Counted from the stretch's first letter, positions 51,119 to 63,497 are shown. The stretch is DNA of 64,000 bases from Paractinoplanes rishiriensis (GCF_016862375.1 NZ_BOMV01000092.1:1-64000); one strand, 5' to 3'. A program made the numbers and translations. Notes: generated by a model from the sequence alone, not told the origin.

Positions 51119-52591
51119 TTAGCCTGTGTCGCCGTACCCGTCCGGTCTCGATCCTGCCGATCTCGATCCCGCTGAGCCGAGCGCGTCCTCACCCGTGAGG
51201 GCCCCGCTGGCTCGTCGCTGCGCCGTCTCAGCGACCATGTCGCGGAAAACGCGCTCGGTGAGCGGGTAGGCCAGCATGACGAGGACCGCACCTATGGCCA
51301 GAGCAGCCGGGACCGCGCCCGCAGCGATGCGGATTGAGGTGACGGCCGCTTCGGTTTGGATGTCCCCGCCGGAGACATAGCCGCCGATGCCGATGGTGTA
51401 GGCGGCGAAAGCGCCGCCGATGCCCTGGCCGGTTTTGCGGGTGAATGAAAGAACGGCATAGCTGCTGCCCTCGGCGCGCACGCCGCTGCGCCACTCGCCA
51501 TAGTCGACGGTGTCGGCCTGGAACGCGAAGATCAGCGTGTTGGTGATGCCCAAACCGACGCCCAGCACGGCGAAGGCGGCGATACCCAACCATGCCTGCG
51601 ACCCGGGAGCCAGGGCGAGTCCGACGCCGCCGGCGGCAGCGATGACGCCCCCGGCCAGGAACCCGCTCTTCTTACCCACCGCGTCGATGAGCTTTGGTAG
51701 AGCCAGCGCGGACACGATCATGCCGACGTTCTGCGCGACGGTCAGTGCGATGAACAGGCTCGCGTCGTTCAGGACATCGCGGGCGTAGTACACACCCACT
51801 GTCTGTAGCGAGAACATGCCAGCCAAGCACAGTACGGTGGACGCGCACAGCACTACCAGCGGCCGGTTGCGGCGCATCATGGTGAGGGTCTGGCCCAGGC
51901 TCACCTTCCCGGCCGGACGCTGCACCACCTCTCGCGAGGTGAAGAACGTCCACAGGTAGAGGACCAATCCGGTGACGCCGAACGCCACGGTGATGATGGT
52001 CAGGGACGTCTGCAGGTCCGCGGCATTCTGGATCTGCGGGGAGACAACGATCGCGATGAGCAGGATAGTGAGGCTGGAGGCAACCATGCGGGCGGTGGAG
52101 AGTCGGGAGCGTTCGTCCGGCAGTTGCGTCATCGTGGCCGACAGCGAACCGTACGGGATGTTGACGAAACTGTAGGCGAGGCTGAACAGGGCGTATGACA
52201 GGTACGCCCATACCACTTTCGCGTCCGGGGTCAAGCTGCTCGGGATGGTGAACAGGGCGACGTTGAGCAGCAGCAGCGGTATCGACCCGAACAGCACGTA
52301 CGGGCGGAACTGTCCCCACCGCGACGATGTGGCGTCGGTGATCCGGCCGGCGACGAGGTCGGTGACCCCGCCCCAGATCCGGACGACGAGGAACAGGGTG
52401 CCTGCGGTCGCCGCCGCGATGCCGGCCACGTCGGTGTAGTAGATGAGCAGGAAGGCAGAGGCCAGCGAGAACGTCAGGTTGTTGGCAACGTCTCCGGCGG
52501 CGTACCCCAGGTACTGGCCGAGGCGCAACCGCGCCGGTTCCGAACTCCGAGTCGCAGCGGCCGCCCGTGTCGGGGCCGCGTCGGCTGTCAT
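51119..52591 (-). CDS. GPH-family sugar symporter, second copy
   Basis: A 490-residue, about 12-helix transporter, paralogous to 24672-26051. Shared marks: YAAGDVANNLTFSLASAFLL, YYTDVAGIAAATAGTLFLVV, RIWGGVTDLVAGRITDAT (here Gly replaces the Asp of RVWDGFAD), NIPYGSLSATMT and QADTVDYGEWRSGVRAEG. Loss of that Asp, normally involved in cation/sugar binding, suggests changed coupling or substrate. ATG 52591 overlaps the stop of the UxuB paralogue by 4 bases. Confidence 0.85.
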   Translation of the reverse strand: MTADAAPTRAAAATRSSEPARLRLGQYLGYAAGDVANNLTFSLASAFLLIYYTDVAGIAAATAGTLFLVVRIWGGVTDLVAGRITDATSSRWGQFRPYVLFGSIPLLLLNVALFTIPSSLTPDAKVVWAYLSYALFSLAYSFVNIPYGSLSATMTQLPDERSRLSTARMVASSLTILLIAIVVSPQIQNAADLQTSLTIITVAFGVTGLVLYLWTFFTSREVVQRPAGKVSLGQTLTMMRRNRPLVVLCASTVLCLAGMFSLQTVGVYYARDVLNDASLFIALTVAQNVGMIVSALALPKLIDAVGKKSGFLAGGVIAAAGGVGLALAPGSQAWLGIAAFAVLGVGLGITNTLIFAFQADTVDYGEWRSGVRAEGSSYAVLSFTRKTGQGIGGAFAAYTIGIGGYVSGGDIQTEAAVTSIRIAAGAVPAALAIGAVLVMLAYPLTERVFRDMVAETAQRRASGALTGEDALGSAGSRSAGSRPDGYGDTG

Positions 52592-53973
52592 GCTTGGGCC
52601 TCGTGTGCGAGCTGCTCGCACTGGTGGCGCACCGCGTCGGCTACCTCGGTGTCCTCGCCGAGCATCGGGTCCAGTTCGTGCAGCACCCGCTGCACCGCTT
52701 GCCGGAGCGGACCGCTAGCTGCGGATGCCATGGTTTGCGCGTGGACGTCCGCAATGGTCGCTCCGTGGCCACGTAGGCAGCAGATCCAGGCGGCCAGCAC
52801 CAGCGTGGGGCCCGCCGGTGTCCGGCCTTGCGCGCGCTCGGCGCGCAGAACCGGCAGGATGCGGATCGGCAGCTTCTGAGAGCCATCAGTGCCGATCTGA
52901 GCGAGCTGGTGTTGCATCCGCGGGTTGGCGAACCGATCGAGCAGGGCCTGACGGTACGGGGCAAGCTCGGCTTCCGGTTGGTTCAGGTGCCGGGACGCCG
53001 TCGACCACCACTGCTGTAGCCACTGCCGGCAGGTGTCGTCGGCTACGGCCTGTGACACGCTGAAGTGTCCGCGGATGGAGCCGGCGTAGGCGAGCAGGGA
53101 GTGGCCGCCGTTGAGCAGCCACAACTTGCGGTGCTCGAACGGGGTCACGTCGTCGGTGAAGGTGGCGCCGGCGTCCTGCCAGGCGGGTCGACCGGCGGGG
53201 AACGAGCCGCTGAGCACCCACTCCCGGAACGGCTCGGTCGCGACCGGGCAGCGGTCGTCAAGCCCGGTTGCGTCGCGGACGTGCCGTGCTTCGTCCGAGG
53301 CGGGCCGCGGGGTGATCCGGTCCACGGCGGTCGTCACTACCGCCAGCGACGTATCCAACCAGTCGAGCAGGCTAGGGTCGAGCAGCTGCGCCATATCGCG
53401 CACGACTCGTTCGGCTATCGCGCCGTTGCCGGGCACGTTGTCGCACGGCATTAGCGCGATCGGGCCTGCACCGGACGCGCGCCGTGCCACGAGTCCTGCC
53501 ACCAGACGAGCGGGTGTGGTCCCCACAGCCGCCGTGGGATCATGACGCAGTGCGGCGAGGTCGGCCTGCACGTCGGGATGGTCGGTGTCCAGGCCACCGT
53601 CCGGTCCGCGCACGTACCCGGCCTCGGTGACGGTGAGCGTCACGACGCTCAGTTGCGGCGAGCCGAAGTACCCGAGCCATGCTTGGTGGTCGGCGCCGGC
53701 GTGGGCCCTTGACAGGCTGCGCATCACCTCGAACGTGTCGCCGGCGACGTCCCGGGTGACCAGCGTGTACAACCCCTCCTGGACGGCCAGTTGCGCCGGA
53801 AGGTCAGCACTGCGTCCGGAGAACGCGGCGTAGCCCCAGTCTGCGGCGTCGGAGGCGTGGTCGGTGTACCAGCATTGGTGGGCTCGGAAGAAGTTGCCGA
53901 GGCCGAGGTGTAGAAGCCGCACGGGCGCCGCGGCCCGTGCGTGACCGGCGGTTCGAGACAACAGTGCGGTCAT
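52588..53973 (-). CDS. Mannitol dehydrogenase-family oxidoreductase, paralogue of UxuB
   Basis: A 461-residue paralogue of the 21449-22807 protein along its whole length: LLHLGLGNFFRAHQCWYTDH, VVTLTVTEAGYVRGPDGGLD and the catalytic KLWLLNGGHSLLAYAGS with Lys, Asn and His intact. The most likely reaction is fructuronate (or tagaturonate) to mannonate (or altronate). Coupled by 4-base overlaps with the deleted uxaC upstream and the transporter downstream, so the operon was built like the first locus, with the transporter in the place of gntK. Confidence 0.85.
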   Translation of the reverse strand: MTALLSRTAGHARAAAPVRLLHLGLGNFFRAHQCWYTDHASDAADWGYAAFSGRSADLPAQLAVQEGLYTLVTRDVAGDTFEVMRSLSRAHAGADHQAWLGYFGSPQLSVVTLTVTEAGYVRGPDGGLDTDHPDVQADLAALRHDPTAAVGTTPARLVAGLVARRASGAGPIALMPCDNVPGNGAIAERVVRDMAQLLDPSLLDWLDTSLAVVTTAVDRITPRPASDEARHVRDATGLDDRCPVATEPFREWVLSGSFPAGRPAWQDAGATFTDDVTPFEHRKLWLLNGGHSLLAYAGSIRGHFSVSQAVADDTCRQWLQQWWSTASRHLNQPEAELAPYRQALLDRFANPRMQHQLAQIGTDGSQKLPIRILPVLRAERAQGRTPAGPTLVLAAWICCLRGHGATIADVHAQTMASAASGPLRQAVQRVLHELDPMLGEDTEVADAVRHQCEQLAHEAQA

Positions 53974-54443
53974 AGCCTGAACACCGCCTGTGCCTGTTTG
54001 GACACCTGATGAACCGGAAGGTCGGCCGCCTCCGGCTCGCCGGGACGGCGCTCGACGATCAGGAAGCCCGCGTCGACGCGACGGGCCATGCCGTGCCGGG
54101 CCGAAATGGAGCAGAAGACGGATGTCTGGTCGACGAAGCCGGGCGTCCGGGGGAACCCTGCGGTCTCCGTCACGGCTGCCCGGAATCGTCCGACGGTGTC
54201 AAGGAACCACCACGGGACACCGACGCACACCGACGGATTGAACCCGGTCAGCAGCGTGGCCGGCTCCCAGAACGGCCGGTCCTGCAGCAGCAGGTCGGCA
54301 TCGACGTTCCCATGTGGGGCTGTCACCGGTTGATCTCGTACGTGTTCGTCCAGGCGGCGGGTGATCGTCGGGGTGCCGGGGTCGGCCGGGGTCGGGTGCA
54401 GCTCCAGTGGCGGTGATCGGTGACAGGGGTTGGTGCTTGTCAT
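53970..54443 (-). pseudogene. uxaC: Uronate isomerase with a large in-frame internal deletion
   Basis: The 157-codon frame keeps the N-terminal metal-binding region (VTAPHGNVDADLLLQDRPF; the second His is Asn46) up to about Leu65, then jumps to the C-terminal region (GFNPSVCVGVPWWFLD to the end QAQAVFRL). Against the intact UxaC at 20031-21452 this joins residue about 63 to residue 377, a loss of about 310 residues including most of the barrel. It cannot be an isomerase. The frame and the ATGA overlap with the next gene are kept, so its translation may still drive the UxuB paralogue. Confidence 0.85.
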
Positions 54444-54506
54444 GTGTCGATCCCTTTCGCTGTGGGAGCCGCCAATTCAGCCGAACGCAGGACCGGTGTG
54501 CCGAAG

Positions 54507-55178
54507 TCAGACGTTCCGTGCGAGGTCAGCCGATGCCGCGACTCGCGCGCGGCTGGCAGCCACGATCAGGTCGACGCAGGCGTCCAGGTCGATCGCAGTG
54601 GAGTCGATCATCAGGTGGTACAGGTCGGGATCGTCGCCATCGACGCCGTACGCGCGGCGCACGTACTTCCTCCGCGCTCCGTCCTCCTCCCGCTGCCGCC
54701 GTGCGGCGGTGTCAGGGTCGATGCCCTCGAGCGCCATCCGTTGTCGCAGACGGGCATCCCGCGGCCCACCGAGATGCACGTGTAGAGCCCATGACACCGA
54801 CTGCAGCACGACCATGCCGCCTCGCCCGACCGCGACACCGCCGGACACACTCGACCGGGCCAGGAATTCCTCGATGTGGGCACGCACCGCACGTTCCTGC
54901 AGGTCAAGATGCTCGACGGAGCTGGCTGTGCTGTCGTTGACGGTCGTGCCGCGGCCGAGGCTGGACACCAACCGCTCCATAACGCTGCGGGGCTGATCGT
55001 CGACGTCCGCGACAGCGTCCGGCGGCAGACCTGTTTGCTGGGCCACGGCATCCGGGATGGCCCGGTCGAGCAACGGCACGCCCAGCCGTTCGGCCACCCG
55101 GGGGCCGACGACGCTGCCGCCCGCGCCGTACAGAGCGGCGAGCGTCACCACCGGGCGCCGCCGATCGGGGGCCGTCAT
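54507..55178 (-). CDS. Cytidylate-kinase-like family protein, second copy
   Basis: A 223-residue paralogue of the 28003-28635 protein. The N-terminal loop is VVTLAALYGAGGSVVGPRVA, closer to the family consensus than the first copy; VAVGRGGMVVLQSVSWALHV and RRQREEDGARRKYVRRAYG follow. It lies 63 bp upstream of the deleted uxaC on the same strand and may be the first gene of that transcript. Biochemical role unknown; true CMP kinase activity is doubtful, as essential cmk genes look different. Confidence 0.78.
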   Translation of the reverse strand: MTAPDRRRPVVTLAALYGAGGSVVGPRVAERLGVPLLDRAIPDAVAQQTGLPPDAVADVDDQPRSVMERLVSSLGRGTTVNDSTASSVEHLDLQERAVRAHIEEFLARSSVSGGVAVGRGGMVVLQSVSWALHVHLGGPRDARLRQRMALEGIDPDTAARRQREEDGARRKYVRRAYGVDGDDPDLYHLMIDSTAIDLDACVDLIVAASRARVAASADLARNV

Positions 55179-56355
55179 GCTGACACGACGATGCGTTTCA
55201 CGTCCGGGCCGGCATACGGAGCCGCCGATCCCCCTTGTGCCAGCCGAAGCTTCGCCATAGCCATATAGTGTGCCCGCCCCGCGGGCGGGGCAACCCGAGA
55301 CGACGGCAGCAACGCCATCCGACCAACCGGGGTAGAAGGGTCACGACGATTTCGCCGGACACCGGGGGCCTCCGCGGGTCCCGCATCACCGACGATCAGA
55401 TCAGGCGTCCAGCTGGGTGTCGCCGGGCTGGACCGCCAAAGCGCCTGCGCTCTATGCCCGACGCGAGCCGCAGCTGCTCGCGGTGACCTAGCAGCCATGG
55501 GCGCTTCGAATTCACCCGGGATCCGGTCTCTGATTCGATCGCCGGCGCGACGCGCGGCGCGAGACGGGAAGGACGCCGCAGCGACGATCACCACGCTGGC
55601 GATGTTCACCGCAAGCTGTGGCTCTGACTGCGCCGGCCAACCAGTGCTGGCCTTGGACCAGGGCTACCGGCACGAAGCCGACGGGCGGCATGGTCGTCAC
55701 TAAGATGAACACCCCGGCCACCCCGGCCCGCAGGGCCACGTTCAGCGAGAACGTTCCCACGCTGTTGATGAACTCGGCCTGATCGGACTCACCGGTGTCG
55801 CCGTCCTCAGTTGCCCTACCAGTCCGTGGACGACTGCGGCCGTCGCAGCGTCCGCCATCGCCACCGGGAATCCGACGAGCAGCGACCGCGCCGCGTCGGA
55901 CCATGTCGACCGGGCGCAGCACCCCTCGGAGGGCGATCGCGGCCAATGGCCCGAACCGGGACTCAGCACCGTGACCTGCGCGAGCGGTGACAGGCGAGCC
56001 GGTGGGCTGGGCGACGCGCGCCCATCACGGCACCGGAGGCACCTGGGCGGCGGCGCGTCAGGTCGTCAGGCCTGTGATCTGTTCGAAAGCTGAACAAACC
56101 ACAGTCGACGATGGCGGTGCGTTCGAGGGCAACCGTTGGTCGTACAGGTATCCAAGGCCTCGTTCCGCCTCGGCGTAGCGTGGGGTAGGAGGCGGCAGCG
56201 ACCTGTCGTCCGGGACGCCTCCCGGCGTCGACGGGTTACCGGTGTGTTGGGGCTCGTACTGCGGCTGCACCATGGCGACGCCTTTTCAACGTCGCTGCTC
56301 TTCGACAGGGTGCCTCTCGACCGCCAGTCTTCCGGGGCTCAGACGGTGTACGGCT
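55179..56355. other. Gene-poor stretch of about 1.2 kb
   Basis: No intact gene is supported here. It contains the decayed membrane-protein frame at about 55620-55965, a 71-codon minus-strand open frame (56058-56273) starting MVQPQYEPQ that resembles nothing I know, and the promoter of the cytidylate-kinase-like gene at its left end. The codon pattern elsewhere looks non-coding. Confidence 0.45.
55620..55965 (-). pseudogene. Decayed membrane protein of unknown family
   Basis: One minus frame reads SDAARSLLVGFPVAMADAAT then AAVVHGLVGQL and another continues EFINSVGTFSLNVALRAGVA then GVFILVTTMPPVGFVPVALV. Both halves are hydrophobic and protein-like but lie in different frames, which suggests a frameshifted remnant of a two- or three-helix segment. 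I cannot name the family. Confidence 0.4.
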
Positions 56356-57390
56356 TCATGGCAACGGTGAGGGCTGTCCGATCCGGTTTGCCAGGCAGAA
56401 CGTGACCAGTTCGGGTGCGCTGGGCCGGTCGAGGGGACTGCGTGCCAACGTCGCGCGGATCATGTCTGCCAAGCCGGGAGGCACACTGGACAGGTCGGGT
56501 TCGGTCGACTGCATGCGCAAAATCCATTCCTGGTCGCTGCTGCTAGCGAAGGGATGTACCCCGGCGGTTAGGTAGGCCATGAGGCAACCCCAGGCGAAGA
56601 TGTCCACGGCCGGGGTTGCCGGTGCGGCTCTCAGTTGTTCGGGTGCAGCCCAGCCGCGGCTGCACTCCACGATCCCATTCCCGCCGCACGGCTGGCCCAC
56701 ATACCGGGCGATCCCGAAGTCGATCAGCCGAACGTCGTGGTCGCGGACCAGCAGGTTCGACGGCTTCACGTCGCAGTGCACGAGGCCGCGGGCATGGACC
56801 GCGGCGAGGACCCGAGCGAGTGCCGCTCCGAAGTTCCACAGGCGCAGCGTGAGCGGTCGCCCGCCCTGCAATGTGGTGCAGCAACGGTAGCCCGGCAGGA
56901 GGGCGGTCACCAGATAGGCGCCGGCCGGGGACACACCGTGGCCGAGGGCCGGTGCGGTGCACTGCGCGTCTACGGCGGAGGTCATCCGAAACTCGCGCAG
57001 GCATGCCTCCGGCCGGGCGCCGTGGGGGCGCAGGATCTTCATCGCGACCGGTCGGCCGCTGGGCGCCTCGGCGTAGAACACGTCGGCCGTTCCACCTTGC
57101 CCCAGGCGGGCTATCAACCGGTAGCCGTCGACCTGGACCGGGTCACCGGCGTAGAGCGGCCAGGTGTCAACCGGGCATGGTGGGTTGCCCGACCGTGGCC
57201 GAGCCGTCGGGCGCGGTGCGCGGTGACCCGGCTCGCCGATCGGCGAGCCGCGGTTCGGGACAGCGGGATACACCACCTCAATTCGCCGCGCGGGATGGCT
57301 GCCGGTTGATGTCGTCGCCTCAGCGGGGAGGATTGTCGTGGCGAGGGTTTTCGCTAGCTCGGCGGGCAAGGTCTTAGGTATCGGGGTCAT
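56356..57390 (-). CDS. Serine/threonine protein kinase
   Basis: A 344-residue Hanks-type kinase without membrane helix or PASTA repeats. The first 80 residues are Pro/Arg-rich and disordered. The kinase domain has LGQGGTADVFYA (97-108), Lys118 (VAMKIL), catalytic loop HCDVKPSN with Asp207 (Cys in place of the usual Arg of HRD), DFG at 224-226 and WAAPEQL. Lack of the HRD Arg suggests it does not need activation-loop phosphorylation. ATG 57390 follows AGGAGG by 10 bases; the longer upstream frame is not needed. Neighbours give no hint of its target. Confidence 0.87.
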   Translation of the reverse strand: MTPIPKTLPAELAKTLATTILPAEATTSTGSHPARRIEVVYPAVPNRGSPIGEPGHRAPRPTARPRSGNPPCPVDTWPLYAGDPVQVDGYRLIARLGQGGTADVFYAEAPSGRPVAMKILRPHGARPEACLREFRMTSAVDAQCTAPALGHGVSPAGAYLVTALLPGYRCCTTLQGGRPLTLRLWNFGAALARVLAAVHARGLVHCDVKPSNLLVRDHDVRLIDFGIARYVGQPCGGNGIVECSRGWAAPEQLRAAPATPAVDIFAWGCLMAYLTAGVHPFASSSDQEWILRMQSTEPDLSSVPPGLADMIRATLARSPLDRPSAPELVTFCLANRIGQPSPLP

Positions 57391-57856
57391 GCTTGTCGCG
57401 CCTCCTGTGGAACACCGAGGGTGCACCGGCAAGGACGGCGCTACTGCTGCAGCGCCGGAACTCGGAGGTTCATGACCGCGTGGTCCGGGCGGTAATGCGC
57501 CAGCGTGAACACTGACGGGCGCATCGGCTGTGGAGCCCGATCGCACGATTGAGGTTACGCCGTTTTCCGGCCGCCGCCAGCGGCGGCTGTCAGCGGTCGT
57601 GCCAGCCGGTGCGGTTCCCAGAGCTTTTTCGGTCGGTGGTTCCACCACCAGATCGATCGGGTCAATCATCGGTCGGCACGACGCGATGAGGGTTTAAGGA
57701 AACCTGATGCGCATTGTTCCCTCGCCCGAACTGCTGCACGGGGCTGTGTGGGCGAGCAGGCGGGTCCGGGTCCGGTCGCGCGTCCGACGCCAGCGCGTCG
57801 ACGGTGGTCTCCGTCGCCGCCGGGCCGAGGGCCAGCATCGGGCGTAGGGTTCACCT
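57391..57856. other. Divergent control region kinase / HAD gene
   Basis: About 465 bp between divergent starts. No supported gene. The kinase frame remains open for 93 codons into this gap, but the sequence there is low-complexity. No clear repeats or promoter boxes were seen. Confidence 0.35.
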
Positions 57857-58534
57857 ATGTCCAACGAGTACCGGCTGCTGTTGTTCGACATCGACGGCAC
57901 CCTGGTGACCACTGGAGGAGCCGGCGCGGTCGCGTGGAAGCGGGCCTTCACCGACCTGCACGGCATTCCCGCCGACATCGGGCAGTTCACCGACGCCGGC
58001 ATGACTGATCCGGACGTCGGGGTGCAGACGTTCGAGGCGGTCCTGCATCGCACGCCGACTCCACACGAACTCATCCAGCTTCTGCAGCGACGGCTGGAGT
58101 ACATGCCGGAGACCGTGGCCGAGAGTACCGGTTACCGAGTCCTGCCGGGCGTGGAGAAGCAACTGCGGCAGCTCAGCCGAGCCGGGCACCTGCTCGGCCT
58201 GGTGACCGGCAACGTCGACGGCGCCGCGCACATCAAGCTTTCCCGTGCCAACCTCACCCGTTGGTTCACCTTCGGTGCGTATGCGAGTGCCGGTGTCGAT
58301 CGCCCGGCCATCGTGCAACGGGCCATCGAGCGGGGTGAGGGTATCGTCGGCCGGCGGCTGAGCCGGTCCGAGGTGATCGTTATCGGTGATACGCCGCGTA
58401 ACATCCACGCCGCGCAGGTGGCCGGCTGCTCCTCGATAGGGGTCGCCACCGGCCACTACGGCCGCGACGCGTTGCGCGAAGCGGGTGCCGGTCACGTCCT
58501 CGACACCCTCGAGGAGGAGCTACCACTCGGCTGA
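57857..58534 (+). CDS. HAD-family phosphatase
   Basis: A 225-residue haloacid dehalogenase-type hydrolase of the phosphoglycolate phosphatase-like group. Nucleophile Asp11 and Asp13 in LLFDIDGTLVTTGG, motif II in LLGLVTGNVDGAAH, and motif III/IV in VIVIGDTPRNIHAAQVAG. The helical cap is between residues about 20 and 90. Substrate unknown; small sugar phosphates are typical. Single gene by position. Confidence 0.85.
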   Translation: MSNEYRLLLFDIDGTLVTTGGAGAVAWKRAFTDLHGIPADIGQFTDAGMTDPDVGVQTFEAVLHRTPTPHELIQLLQRRLEYMPETVAESTGYRVLPGVEKQLRQLSRAGHLLGLVTGNVDGAAHIKLSRANLTRWFTFGAYASAGVDRPAIVQRAIERGEGIVGRRLSRSEVIVIGDTPRNIHAAQVAGCSSIGVATGHYGRDALREAGAGHVLDTLEEELPLG

Positions 58535-58596
58535 GGCTGCGGACCTTGTCCCGGCCCCGGTGCGTCAGCGGTGCCTCGACTCAGCCCTGGTCCTGG

Positions 58597-60387
58597 TCAG
58601 GCATCGCCACGCCACCGGCGGCGCAGGGCGTGTGCGCTGGCCTTCGGGCGACGGTCCCGGGTGAAGACGCCTTTTTTGTTGCCGTCGACGCGGGTGATGC
58701 CCGAGCGGGTGGCGAAGTCGGCGAAATTCCAGATCTGCTCGCCGACGACTGCGTCGATGCGGTCGAAGACGCGGTGGTACATCGCCAGGAGTTCGACCTG
58801 GAACTCTTCGCTCCACGGTTCATTGGTCATGCTGTGCAGCCCCGGTTGGGTGTCGGCGCCGTATTCGGTCATCACGATCGGCTTGCCGCGCTGAGCCCAC
58901 TGGCGTAGCTCGGCTTCGAGCAGCCGTTCGGCAGTGATGAGATCGCCGGTGTTCGCGTACCAGCCGTAGTAGCGGTTGAGCAGGAGTACGTCGAACAGGT
59001 CGGAGATGACGTCGCGTTCGGGTGTGGCTGTCATGAAGTTGGCGAAGGCGACCGGTCGGGTGGGGTCGAGTCGCCTGGTCTCGGCGACCAGCGGCTCGAA
59101 GTACGCTCGGGCGGCTGGCGGGATGGTGTCGGGTTCGTTGGCGATGCTCCAGATGACCACGCTGGGGTGGTTCTTGTCGCGCGCGATGAGTTCGCGGATG
59201 GCCTGCCGGTGGGTTTGCTGGGTTGGTGCATCGATCGTCGTGTCGCTGTAGGTGTCCATCGGCCCGGCCTGGTTGAGGACGCCGGCGCCGGTGTCGAGGT
59301 TGAGGCCGACGGCCGCGGTCTCGTCGATGACCACGACGCCGTGCCGATCGGCGTAGTCGAGGAACGCCTCGTCGTACGGATAGTGCGAGGTGCGGAACGA
59401 GTTCGCGCCGATCCACAGCATCAGCTGGAAGTCGTGGACCATGACCGCGAGATCGAAGCCGCGCCCGTGGACCGGGAAGTCCTCGTGCTTGCCGAAGCCG
59501 GTGAATTGGAACGGCTCGCCGTTGATGAGGAAGCGGTGGCCGTCCACGGCGACCGTACGCACGCCGAAGGGCTGTGGATAGACGTCGACGACCTCGCCGC
59601 CGGCGCCTAGCAGCGTGACCTCGAGGGTGTACAGGTAGCCGGCGCCGGGGCGCCACAACTGGACGCGTTCGATCCGGGCCGTACCCTCAGCGCCGTCTGC
59701 TCGTGCGACTGCGGCGCCGTCCGCGTCGCGGACCACGATACGAACCGAGTGCATGTCGTCGCCGGCCACCGCGACCACATAGCCGATCGTCGAGCTCTGC
59801 CCGTCGACCTCGGCCGTCGTCACTGTCACGTCGCTGACGTGGGTGCGCGGGGTGGCGTGCAGCCACACCGAACGGTTCAGTCCGGCGTAGTTGAAGAAGT
59901 CGTGGAAGTACTGCTGCAGGAGCCGTCCGTCCTCCAGCTCTTGGACGAAACCGGGTGGGATGGAGTGCCAGTGCAGCTCGGTGTTGACCACGACGGTGAC
60001 GCGCATCTGCTCGCCGGCGCGTACGTGTTCGGTGACGTCGGCCTCGAACGGGGTGTAACCCCCCTCGTGCTCGGTGACCTGCGTGTCGCCGACCCAGACG
60101 ACGGCTCGGTGGGTGGCGGCGTCGAGCCGCAGGACGATCCGCTCGCCGTCCCAACCGCGCGGCACCTGGACGATCCGCTGGTACCACACGTCGCCGATGT
60201 AGTGGTGCGCATCCCGCCCGGGCAGTACCGCGTTGAAGCTGGCCGGCACCGGCATGTCACCGTCACCTGGCAGCGGACGCGCCCACCATCGCTCGGCACG
60301 GCCGCGACCTTCGTGGTCCAAGCTGAAGCCCCACAGCCCGTCGAGTAGGACGCGTTCCCTGGTGGTGGACTCACGTGGCGTCAGCAT
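58597..60387 (-). CDS. uidA: Beta-glucuronidase (GH2), second copy
   Basis: A 596-residue paralogue of the 26057-27859 enzyme with the same three domains. Acid/base Glu418 (IANEPDT), nucleophile Glu508 (MTEYGAD), and uronate-binding Asn570/Lys572 in NKKG are intact, so it should be an active cytoplasmic glucuronidase. It stands alone, about 4 kb from the rest of the second uronate locus. The last 30 codons share a 35-base identical block with the remnant at 12072-12106. Confidence 0.92.
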   Translation of the reverse strand: MLTPRESTTRERVLLDGLWGFSLDHEGRGRAERWWARPLPGDGDMPVPASFNAVLPGRDAHHYIGDVWYQRIVQVPRGWDGERIVLRLDAATHRAVVWVGDTQVTEHEGGYTPFEADVTEHVRAGEQMRVTVVVNTELHWHSIPPGFVQELEDGRLLQQYFHDFFNYAGLNRSVWLHATPRTHVSDVTVTTAEVDGQSSTIGYVVAVAGDDMHSVRIVVRDADGAAVARADGAEGTARIERVQLWRPGAGYLYTLEVTLLGAGGEVVDVYPQPFGVRTVAVDGHRFLINGEPFQFTGFGKHEDFPVHGRGFDLAVMVHDFQLMLWIGANSFRTSHYPYDEAFLDYADRHGVVVIDETAAVGLNLDTGAGVLNQAGPMDTYSDTTIDAPTQQTHRQAIRELIARDKNHPSVVIWSIANEPDTIPPAARAYFEPLVAETRRLDPTRPVAFANFMTATPERDVISDLFDVLLLNRYYGWYANTGDLITAERLLEAELRQWAQRGKPIVMTEYGADTQPGLHSMTNEPWSEEFQVELLAMYHRVFDRIDAVVGEQIWNFADFATRSGITRVDGNKKGVFTRDRRPKASAHALRRRWRGDA

Positions 60388-60516
60388 GCAGTCCTCAGCT
60401 CCCTGTCGGATGCAGATTTGTCGGACGAGTTCGAGTGGTCGGCAAGGACGGCCCCCGCTTCAGGAATGCCTCGGGGATCGGCACGGTTCGACCGGGAACA
60501 GGGGTGGCGTGACCGG

Positions 60517-63264
<2,748 letters not shown>

Positions 63265-63497
63265 GTCCACCTCCGGCAGATACGTTGCAACGTCCTCGGG
63301 CGGCCACGGATCTCCGTCGTCTTCCCCACCCTGGCCCCTGCCGCCGTTCCGGTCAAATGGGAGAACGGGCAATACGCGCCGATGCCAATCCGTCGGGTAC
63401 CACCGTTTGACGGTGCTCGCTGTGGGTAGGCGGCGCTGGAGGCGAGGGCCTACGCGCCCCTCAAGCGGTTTGCCTCGGCCGCTGGGAAGGTCGTTCC

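Noticed and set aside
56058..56273. 71-codon minus-strand frame starting MVQPQYEPQ
   Set aside because: Reasonable ribosome-site position, but no recognisable family, low complexity and no support from neighbours; left as part of the gene-poor region.
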